64,000 nucleotides of DNA, from the NCBI GenBank assembly GCA_001768515.1, contig MEOA01000010.1:1-64000 (forward strand), in the 5' to 3' direction. How positions within the stretch are numbered: position 1 is the first letter of the stretch; every line of letters starts with the position of its first letter. The stretch comes from Bacteroidetes bacterium GWE2_42_24. Lineage in GTDB: Bacteria; Bacteroidota; Bacteroidia; Bacteroidales; TTA-H9. Under the pieces are notes generated by a model, which was not told the origin of the DNA, did no database searches, and was given only the letters and a program-made list of their open reading frames with translations. Shown here in pieces: positions 57,288 to 64,000 of the stretch. Position numbers and translations under genes: made by a program.

Positions 57288-57907
57288 CTTTCAATTTTTA
57301 AATATGATCCATTAGAACCCGGAACTGATCCTTTAACTACCAGGATATTCTTTTCAGGGATAATTTTAACAATCTGAAGGTTAATCATCTTAACCTTATT
57401 GCCTCCAAGTCGTCCGGCCATTCTCATGCCCGGGAATACGCGTGAAGGGTAGGATGATGCTCCCAATGATCCGGGGGCACGAAGCCGATTGTGCTGGCCA
57501 TGCGTTGTTCCGCCTACTCCGGCAAAACCGTGACGCCTAACAACACCCTGGAATCCTTTCCCTTTCGATATACCAGATACATCTATATATTCTCCTTCAA
57601 TGAAAATCTCCACATTGATCGATTCACCAAAATCTTTCCTGTGTTCGACTTCAAAACGTGTAAATTCTGCCATCATCCTTTTCGGGGTGGTATTGGCTTT
57701 ATTGAAGTGACCCATCAGCGGTTTATTAACGCTTTTCTCCTTTACTTCGTCAAAAGATAACTGAATGGCGTCGTATCCGTCTTTCTCTTTTGTGCGGACC
57801 TGCGTTACCACACAAGGACCAGCTTGTATCACTGTGCATGGCACCATTTTGCCAGAGGCATCATAGACGCTGGTCATTCCGATTTTTTTCCCTAATAATC
57901 CTGACAT
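57278..57907 (-). CDS. rplC: Ribosomal protein L3
   Basis: A 209-residue L3: [40 protein letters not shown] and [20 protein letters not shown]. Confidence 0.98.
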   Translation of the reverse strand: MSGLLGKKIGMTSVYDASGKMVPCTVIQAGPCVVTQVRTKEKDGYDAIQLSFDEVKEKSVNKPLMGHFNKANTTPKRMMAEFTRFEVEHRKDFGESINVEIFIEGEYIDVSGISKGKGFQGVVRRHGFAGVGGTTHGQHNRLRAPGSLGASSYPSRVFPGMRMAGRLGGNKVKMINLQIVKIIPEKNILVVKGSVPGSNGSYLKIERWS

Positions 57908-57948
57908 GTTTTATCTATTTTGTCATTATTATACTATACCTCCGCACA

Positions 57949-58254
57949 TCATACCTTGATCTCAACTTCAACACCGCTTGGAAGCTCAAGCTTCATCAGG
58001 GCATCGATAGTTTTAGAGGTGGTGCTGTAGATATCAAGCAAACGCTTGTATGTACATAGCTGAAATTGCTCCCTCGATTTTTTATTTACGAAGGTTGACC
58101 GGTTTACCGTAAAAATCTTCTTGTTGGTAGGCAACGGAATAGGGCCGCTGACTACTGCACCCGTAGTTTTCACAGTCTTCACGATCTTCTCGGCCGATTT
58201 ATCAACCAGGTTGTAATCGTACGACTTTAACTTGATTCTGATCCTCTGACTCAC
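57949..58254 (-). CDS. rpsJ: Ribosomal protein S10
   Basis: A 101-residue S10: [40 protein letters not shown] and [20 protein letters not shown]. Follows fusA directly; tuf is not between them, as is usual in Bacteroidota. Confidence 0.98.
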   Translation of the reverse strand: MSQRIRIKLKSYDYNLVDKSAEKIVKTVKTTGAVVSGPIPLPTNKKIFTVNRSTFVNKKSREQFQLCTYKRLLDIYSTTSKTIDALMKLELPSGVEVEIKV

Positions 58255-58287
58255 GTTCGTATGGTTTAAAGACTTAATTTTATTTAC

Positions 58288-60393
58288 TTAAGAAACATAA
58301 TATCCCCTGAGCTTATACAATACCTGACGCTGAATTTCATCAGGGAGTATTTCGTAGTGAGAAAACTGCATTGAACTTGTTGCCCGCCCAGATGTCAACG
58401 AACGTAGCGTGGTCACATAACCAAACAACTCCGACATAGGTACAATTGCATCAATTACCTGTATGCGCTGATTGCGGGCTTCAATCCTCTGAAGTTGTCC
58501 GCGCCTTCTGTTGATATCTCCGGTCACTTCACCGATCGATTCTTCAGGCGTTTCAACTTCTAGCTTCATGATTGGTTCCATCAGGCTAGCTCCAGCTTTG
58601 GCGGCTGCCTCACGAAATCCATATGTAGCGGCGATTTCAAAAGCAAGTGCATCCGAATCGACCGGGTGTGTTGATCCATCAAGTAGGCGAACCTTCATGC
58701 TATTGATGCGGAAACCGGCCAAAACGCCGTTAACCATAGCACTCTGAAATCCCTTCTCAATAGATGGAATGTATTCTTTAGGAATCGTTCCTCCTTTTAT
58801 ATCGTTGACAAACTGAAGACCTGTAATTCCGTCATCAGCCGGTCCAACTTCAAATAATATATCTGCAAACCGACCTTTGCCACCAGTCTGCTTTTTATAA
58901 ACCTCACGATGAGTAACTGTTTGGGTCAGCGCTTCCTTGTATGCAACCTGCGGATTTCCCACGTTACACTCAACATTGAATTCACGCTTGATCCGATCAA
59001 TAATGATCTCAAGATGCAACTCACCCATACCACTAATAATGGTTTGGCCGGTCTCGGCATCGATCCTCATATTAAACGTTGGGTCTTCCTCGGTAAGTTT
59101 AGCCAGTGAAAGGGCAAGTTTTTCAAGGTCATCCTGTGTCCGTGGTTCAACAGCTATGCTTATCACCGGTTCGGGGAAAGTCATCGATTCAAGTAATACC
59201 TGAAATTTCTCATCACACAGCGTATCACCTGTACGAATTAATTTAAAACCAGCAGCAGCACAAATATCTCCAGCCTCAATCTTCTCAAGCGGAATCTGCT
59301 TGTTGGCATGCATCTGCATCAAACGACTAATCCTTTCACGCTTCCCGGTTGATGCATTGAAAACAACATTACCAGCCGTAAACGAACCACTATAAACACG
59401 AAAAAATGCCAGTCGCCCGACAAACGGATCAGTAGCGATCTTAAAGGCCAAGGCAGCAAATGGTGCGTCAGGATCAGCCGGACGATTCTCTTCAGCCCCT
59501 GTCAAAGGATTGAAACAAGTAACCGAAGGAAGATCCAACGGACTAGGAAGGTATTTTGCAACGGCATCAAGCAACATCTGAACACCTTTGTTCCGTAGTG
59601 ACGAACCACACAACACTGGAGTAATCCGCATCTCGAGTGTTGCTCTCCTCACAGCGGCAATGATCTCCCCTTCGCTGATCGAATCCGGATTGGTCAGGTA
59701 CTTCTCGAGCAAATCTTCACTCTCCTCTGCTGCACCTTCAATCAGTTTCTTGCGGTATTCAGCAACCGTCTCAACCATATCATCCGGAACAGGCACCTCA
59801 ATGAACTGCATTCCCAAAGAAACCTCATCCCATTGATAGGCTCGACCCGAAATCAAATCAACAATCCCGGTAAAAAACTCTTCCTGTCCAAGTGGTAACT
59901 GAACAGGCACAGGTTTAGCTCCGAGTTTATCGGTAATCTGATTCAACACGCTGAAAAAATCAGCACCAGTACGATCCATCTTATTGATGAAGCTTATTCT
60001 CGGGACACCGTATTTATCAGCCTGACGCCAAACGGTTTCCGACTGCGGTTGAACACCTCCCACAGCACAGAATATTGCAACGGCCCCATCGAGAACCCGT
60101 AGAGATCTTTCAACCTCAACGGTAAAATCAACGTGGCCCGGTGTATCTATAATATTAATCTTGTATTTCCGATTATCATATTCCCAGAAAACTGTCGTAG
60201 CAGCTGATGTGATGGTAATACCACGCTCCTGCTCCTGCACCATCCAATCCATGGTAGCCGTGCCCTCATGCACTTCACCAAGTTTATAGTTGATGCCCGA
60301 ATAATACAGAATACGCTCCGTAGTTGTGGTTTTACCCGCATCTATGTGAGCCATTATGCCGATATTTCTGGTATGTTTCAGTTTATCCGACAC
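58288..60393 (-). CDS. fusA: Elongation factor G
   Basis: A 701-residue translational GTPase that drives translocation. G1 is [14 protein letters not shown]3 DTPGHVDF and G4 [10 protein letters not shown]; domain IV and V phrases include [20 protein letters not shown] and [18 protein letters not shown]. The start codon is GTG, matching the family N-terminus. No obvious Shine-Dalgarno sequence. Confidence 0.98.
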   Translation of the reverse strand: MSDKLKHTRNIGIMAHIDAGKTTTTERILYYSGINYKLGEVHEGTATMDWMVQEQERGITITSAATTVFWEYDNRKYKINIIDTPGHVDFTVEVERSLRVLDGAVAIFCAVGGVQPQSETVWRQADKYGVPRISFINKMDRTGADFFSVLNQITDKLGAKPVPVQLPLGQEEFFTGIVDLISGRAYQWDEVSLGMQFIEVPVPDDMVETVAEYRKKLIEGAAEESEDLLEKYLTNPDSISEGEIIAAVRRATLEMRITPVLCGSSLRNKGVQMLLDAVAKYLPSPLDLPSVTCFNPLTGAEENRPADPDAPFAALAFKIATDPFVGRLAFFRVYSGSFTAGNVVFNASTGKRERISRLMQMHANKQIPLEKIEAGDICAAAGFKLIRTGDTLCDEKFQVLLESMTFPEPVISIAVEPRTQDDLEKLALSLAKLTEEDPTFNMRIDAETGQTIISGMGELHLEIIIDRIKREFNVECNVGNPQVAYKEALTQTVTHREVYKKQTGGKGRFADILFEVGPADDGITGLQFVNDIKGGTIPKEYIPSIEKGFQSAMVNGVLAGFRINSMKVRLLDGSTHPVDSDALAFEIAATYGFREAAAKAGASLMEPIMKLEVETPEESIGEVTGDINRRRGQLQRIEARNQRIQVIDAIVPMSELFGYVTTLRSLTSGRATSSMQFSHYEILPDEIQRQVLYKLRGYYVS

Positions 60394-60441
60394 TGTGTTC
60401 TGTATTGCTTGTTCTGTGAATTATTAATTAATCAGAAAAAA

Positions 60442-60909
60442 TTAAAACCTGAAATGAGCAAAAGCCTTGTTGGCTTCAGCCATACGGTGAGTATCTTCTT
60501 TACGCTTGAAGGCTGAACCCTCTTCTTTGTAAGCGGCCAGAACTTCAGCAGCCAATTTCTGGCTCATACTCTTTTCATGACGCTTGCGGGCAAAGTTGAT
60601 CAGCGCCTTCATCCCGATCGACATTTTGCGGGCCGGACGGATTTCGGAAGGAATCTGGAAGGTTGCACCACCGATACGACGACTGCGAACTTCAACAGCC
60701 GGGGTTACATTGGCCAACGCTTTTTTCCATACCTCGAGTCCATCTTCACCGGTCTTTTCACCAATGACATCAACGGCGTCGTAGAAAATGTTGAAAGCAG
60801 CATTCTTGTTGCCAGAATACATCAGGTTATTGATGAACTTTGTAACCAGTGTATCATTAAACTTCGGATCAGGAAGAATGATGCGTTTTTTTGGTTTAGC
60901 TTTCCTCAT
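60442..60909 (-). CDS. rpsG: Ribosomal protein S7
   Basis: A 155-residue S7: [40 protein letters not shown] and [20 protein letters not shown]. Starts assembly of the 30S head. Between rpsL and fusA. Confidence 0.98.
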   Translation of the reverse strand: MRKAKPKKRIILPDPKFNDTLVTKFINNLMYSGNKNAAFNIFYDAVDVIGEKTGEDGLEVWKKALANVTPAVEVRSRRIGGATFQIPSEIRPARKMSIGMKALINFARKRHEKSMSQKLAAEVLAAYKEEGSAFKRKEDTHRMAEANKAFAHFRF

Positions 60910-60943
60910 GGTTATAAGCTTGAAAGTGTCTGTTTAGCTATGA

Positions 60944-61366
60944 TTATTTCTTCTTGGAAGTAGGTTTACCACCTTTGGCTGCCGCTGCGGCACCCTTTTT
61001 CGGGCGTTTTGTACCATACTTCGACCTGCGCTGATTGCGGCCATCAACACCTGATGTGTCGAGCGCTCCGCGAACAATGTGATAACGTACACCAGGAAGA
61101 TCCTTAACCCTGCCGCCACGAATCAACACAATGCTGTGCTCCTGCAAATTGTGTCCTTCGCCCGGGATATAGGCATTCACTTCCTTCTGATTAGTCAGAC
61201 GAACCCTGGCCACTTTACGCATGGCTGAATTGGGCTTTTTGGGTGTGGTAGTGTAAACCCTGACGCAAACACCGCGACGCTGTGGACATGAGTCCAATGC
61301 GGGTGATTTGCTTTTGTCAGTCAGGGCCTGACGGCCTTTGCGAACTAACTGCTGAATTGTTGGCAT
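60944..61366 (-). CDS. rpsL: Ribosomal protein S12
   Basis: A 140-residue S12: [40 protein letters not shown] with the lysine whose change often gives streptomycin resistance, and [20 protein letters not shown]. The Ala/Lys/Gly-rich tail is longer than in E. coli. First gene of the cluster; a consensus promoter lies about 55 bases upstream. Confidence 0.98.
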   Translation of the reverse strand: MPTIQQLVRKGRQALTDKSKSPALDSCPQRRGVCVRVYTTTPKKPNSAMRKVARVRLTNQKEVNAYIPGEGHNLQEHSIVLIRGGRVKDLPGVRYHIVRGALDTSGVDGRNQRRSKYGTKRPKKGAAAAAKGGKPTSKKK

Positions 61367-61420
61367 ATCAACACTTTTAAAAAATTTTCAAATAATTAAT
61401 ACCTTCCCGAAAAGGGACTG

Positions 61421-61450
61421 CAAAGGTAGAAATTAATTTATAATTACCAA
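61421..61450 (-). promoter_or_regulatory. Proximal promoter of the rpsL ribosomal cluster
   Basis: On the minus strand TTG (61450-61448), 19 bases, then TACCTTTG (61428-61421). This is a full match to the Bacteroidetes form. The expected leader to rpsL is about 50 bases. Confidence 0.8.
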
Positions 61451-61705
61451 TGTGTTACGATTATTTTTCTGGCTATAAAGCAGGTCTCCTTTAACTTATC
61501 CAGGAACCTTGGCCCGCACCGGAGGACCCGGCTTGGAATGTGACAATAATAGCAGGCAGCCATTGGGCGTAAAGCCCGGCGGACACCCCATTCCACTGGT
61601 TTTGACCTCAGTAGAAAGTTGAAACCTATTACTGTCCATTTTTTCAGGTTTCCTTTTCACAGCGTTAACTGTGATTTATTGTAAGTTAGGGCGATTACCC
61701 TAAAG
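61451..61705 (-). ncRNA. Candidate structured leader or small RNA upstream of rpsL
   Basis: The stretch between the two rpsL-side promoters has no open frame of note but many possible stems on the minus strand: TTAGGG/CCCTAA, CACAG/CTGTG, GAAACCT/AGGTTTC, GGAATG/CATTCC enclosing GGGC/GCCC, and CCGG/CCGG. It is richer in G+C than the flanking bases. It could be an independent small RNA or a long leader of the ribosomal transcript. I do not recognise a named family. Confidence 0.4.
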
Positions 61706-61711
61706 CGGCTG

Positions 61712-61741
61712 CAAAGATAGACACTTTTCATTAACCTGCAA
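61712..61741 (-). promoter_or_regulatory. Distal promoter upstream of rpsL
   Basis: On the minus strand TTG (61741-61739), 19 bases, then TATCTTTG (61719-61712), a full match to the Bacteroidetes form. Transcription would run through the structured stretch toward rpsL. Confidence 0.75.
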
Positions 61742-61793
61742 CTACTTCGCAAAATAAATTTTTCTTAATCACACTTTTTCTTTCCTTTGCACC

Positions 61794-63005
61794 ATGGAAA
61801 GTTCCCGATTATTTACGAAAAAAGGCCTCCGGCCAAAGATCCTTTTCCTCCCCAGATGGTATCCCTACCTCGAAGATCCAACGTTTGGACTCTTCATCGA
61901 AAGGCATGCCAGATGCATCTGCCACCTCGCCGACGTAAAGGTACTTTTCGTTCATCCTGTAGCCGGATTAACCCCCGGACTCCATTTCCGCCGCGAAAAC
62001 CGCAACGGAATTGATACGCTCTGTATACATTATAATAGTACTCCTACTCGAAACCGATTCATAAACCTCCTCAGAGGCCTTGTAAACTACCTGAGGGCAC
62101 AGTATCTGGGTTATAAACTGCTTTACCCCGGCACCGAAAAACCCGACATCTGTCATGTTCATGTTCTGACAAGACCTGCATTCCTCGCGCTATGGCTGCA
62201 CCTTTTCCGAGGCATTCCTTACATTATTACTGAACACTGGTCGCGCTACCATCAGCAATTGAACCGATATAACGGTTTCTTTCGCAAAAGAGCCACTTCC
62301 CTGATTGCCCGTCATGCCTCTGCTATCACTGCTGTGAGCGCCCACCTCCGTACCGCCATGCAACAATGCAGAATCATAAACCCCAACTTTCAGCTAATCC
62401 CGAATGTTGTCGATACCGACATCTTTTCTTCGAACCATCCGCCTCAGCCCCATGCTGACAGAACCCTGATGGTTCACATCAGTACTTTCGAGGATGCTTC
62501 AAAAAACATCTCCGGATTAATTAGGACTACAGCCCGAATGGCCGCTGTCAGAAATGATTTTTCCCTTCGCCTCGTAGGCGATGGCATTGACTTTGTAAAG
62601 ATGAAGGAACTGGCTGCCAGCCTGGATCTATTCTACCCTACCATTGAATTTACAGGTCTGGCCAACGATGAACAGGTAGTTCAACACCTCAATCAAGCAT
62701 CCTTCCTCATTCTATTCAGCAACTATGAGAACCAACCCGTGGTCATCATCGAGAGCTTTGCCTGCGGACGTCCTGTTCTGGTAACACGTGTAGGCGGAAT
62801 TCCTGAGCTGGTAAATGATCAGATGGGAATCCTGATCGACCCCGGAAACGAAGAACAACTGGCCGCGGCCATCATCAGCATGATCGATAATTACAGCAAC
62901 TACAACCCTCAGACACTTCGCAGCTATGCAACCTGCAACTTCAGTCCAGCCATCGTGGCAACCCAACTGATGCAACTTTACCACGAGGTTTTACATCTGA
63001 AATAG
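61794..63005 (+). CDS. Glycosyltransferase family 4 protein
   Basis: A 403-residue GT-B enzyme that moves a sugar from a nucleotide donor. The N-terminal lobe begins KILFLPRWYPYLEDPTFGLF and includes ITEHWSRYHQQLNRY. The C-terminal lobe has LIPNVVDTDIFSSN, the donor-binding ENQPVVIIESFACGRPVLVT (the E..G pattern of family 4) and VGGIPELVNDQMGILIDPG. Its sugar and acceptor are unknown; no cell-surface polysaccharide cluster is visible around it. TTCCTTTG lies five bases before the ATG and may be a promoter element of a near-leaderless message. Confidence 0.93.
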   Translation: MESSRLFTKKGLRPKILFLPRWYPYLEDPTFGLFIERHARCICHLADVKVLFVHPVAGLTPGLHFRRENRNGIDTLCIHYNSTPTRNRFINLLRGLVNYLRAQYLGYKLLYPGTEKPDICHVHVLTRPAFLALWLHLFRGIPYIITEHWSRYHQQLNRYNGFFRKRATSLIARHASAITAVSAHLRTAMQQCRIINPNFQLIPNVVDTDIFSSNHPPQPHADRTLMVHISTFEDASKNISGLIRTTARMAAVRNDFSLRLVGDGIDFVKMKELAASLDLFYPTIEFTGLANDEQVVQHLNQASFLILFSNYENQPVVIIESFACGRPVLVTRVGGIPELVNDQMGILIDPGNEEQLAAAIISMIDNYSNYNPQTLRSYATCNFSPAIVATQLMQLYHEVLHLK

Positions 63006-63686
63006 TCTCAAAATCAAACTGATAATAGCCTTCGCATGCTGTGAAAAACCAACGACTCTGATCTGTAACATGCAGTTTTTCAAATCCTCTTTAAAAACTT
63101 AGTCATACCCTGACCGACTTCAGGCCTCAGTCTAATAAATACTTTTGAATAAAACCTACTCCACAAGCAACTATTCTTCAAAACTTTAACAGTTATAGTC
63201 ATTCATTAAAAATGCCTTGTACACTACGATCATTCCTTCTTAATCTTGATATATATTAAATCACTACCGTCCCATACCATCCTTAAACCTCTTTCGCTGC
63301 TCCTTCGGGTCTCCTTTTTGTCACCCGGTAATCGCATCATAGTGCCTCAAAGTGGCAGTAAAGAGGCTTTGTAATAATAACGAATCAGGTATAACCAAAA
63401 AATTATCCGGGTATATTGCGGTAAAAGATCAAATCCATTAATTTCATCAACTACAGGGCTGTGCAAACCAATATTGCTTTCAGCAATATTGGCGACCGCA
63501 TTGTCTGTGCATTGTCCACCATTAAGATATCCATTCGTCTTACTGAAAGGCTATCGCTTTAAGTCCTTACAGAAAGCTTAAAGTTCATCAAAGTGCGAAC
63601 CTTCGTCCTGCAATTCTGTTATTAAGAATGCCTTTTTTCTGCCGTAGCGTGGGTTGTATCACCCCCAGAGTTAGTCCGGCAGACCT
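63006..63686. other. Intergenic stretch between glycosyltransferase and ccmF-like gene
   Basis: About 680 bases with no convincing gene on either strand. A perfect 10-bp inverted repeat CCAATATTGC/GCAATATTGG lies at 63468-63492 with a five-base loop; it lacks a T-run. Nothing else stands out. Confidence 0.5.
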
Positions 63687-63718
63687 TTGAGATCTTTTTA
63701 CATTTTCCATTATATTTG
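63687..63718 (+). promoter_or_regulatory. Bacteroidetes promoter for the ccmF-like gene
   Basis: TTG (63687-63689), 21 bases, then TATATTTG (63711-63718). The ATG follows after 19 bases, so the leader is short. Confidence 0.7.
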
Positions 63719-63737
63719 CACATTTGAATACCTAAAT

Positions 63738-64000
63738 ATGGAAGTAATCAATTATACCGGCGAGCACCTACTCCCGGGAACTTTGGGACAGCTGTTCGTC
63801 CTGATCGCATTTATTGCCTCAATCCTCTCTGCCTGGTTTTATTACAGTGCAAGCAGGCAACCAGGGCCCGGAACCGGTAATTCGATGCGGCGTTGGGGAA
63901 GGTTGTTGTTTATCGTTCAGGTTGCCGCCCTTGTGGCAGCCATAGCGATGTTATATTACCTTATATTCAACCATTACTTTGAGTACAATTATGTATATAA
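63738..64000 (+). CDS. ccmF: CcmF/CcsA-family cytochrome c assembly protein, N-terminal part
   Basis: The frame runs off the right edge after 87 codons. It has two membrane segments (LFVLIAFIASILSAWFYY and LLFIVQVAALVAAIAMLYYL) and ends NHYFEYNYVY, matching the N-terminal part of CcmF, where the phrase before the first large loop is of the type FVVNDFTVTYVA. CcmF attaches heme from CcmE to apocytochromes. The ccmBCDE genes of this window lie about 38 kb to the left on the other strand, so the system is split. Confidence 0.8.
   Translation, partial: MEVINYTGEHLLPGTLGQLFVLIAFIASILSAWFYYSASRQPGPGTGNSMRRWGRLLFIVQVAALVAAIAMLYYLIFNHYFEYNYVY

Overview
The window looks like a chromosomal segment of a Bacteroidota (Bacteroidetes) bacterium. 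The signs are type IX secretion C-terminal sorting domains on secreted proteins, several promoters fitting the Bacteroidetes form (TTG, about 19 bases, TAnnTTTG), and a ribosomal cluster in the order rpsL-rpsG-fusA-rpsJ-rplC with no tuf between fusA and rpsJ. Assignment below phylum is not possible from what can be seen.

Region 1 (1-18932, + strand) is a gas vesicle locus. It opens with the 3' end of a sensor histidine kinase and an NtrC-type sigma-54 activator. After a 0.5 kb regulatory gap with a possible sigma-54 promoter come two near-identical gvpA shell genes, each with the same leader hairpin. Next are a small coiled-coil gene, a GvpC-like protein with about 33-residue repeats and a C-terminal winged-helix-like domain, a free-standing DnaJ-type zinc finger protein, a 59-residue ORF, gvpN and a small helical gene. 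Then come five gvpF/L paralogs (one fused to a J domain), a GvpJ/S-GvpK fusion, a GvpJ-like gene, gvpH (Hsp20), an ArsA/Get3-type ATPase, a CDC48-type AAA ATPase, gvpG, a zinc-ribbon gene, gvpO, an unknown gene and a dnaK. The locus thus carries its own chaperone set (J domain, zinc finger, Hsp70, small Hsp, CDC48, Get3-like), plausibly serving folding and assembly of the very hydrophobic shell protein.

Region 2 (18933-25501): a 1.06 kb gene-poor gap, a UbiD-family decarboxylase, thiol peroxidase, a GNAT acetyltransferase, and a ccmB-ccmC-ccmD-ccmE cytochrome c maturation operon on the minus strand. Its CcmE has Cys in place of the usual heme-binding His. The start of a ccmF-like gene lies at the far right end of the window.

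Region 3 (25553-41927, minus strand): an ECF sigma factor operon with a membrane-anchored barrel-like protein and two secreted proteins, then four tandem paralogous secreted proteins with T9SS sorting domains, several followed by their own hairpin terminator, then a GNAT-like protein.

Region 4 (41954-61741, minus strand): eno and the str-S10-spc-alpha ribosomal supercluster, 32 genes from rpsL to rplQ. Two good promoters lie upstream of rpsL, with a possibly structured leader or small RNA between them. Region 5 (61794-64000, + strand): a family 4 glycosyltransferase, a 0.7 kb gap and the truncated ccmF-like gene.

No rRNA, tRNA, CRISPR array or recognisable transposase was seen.
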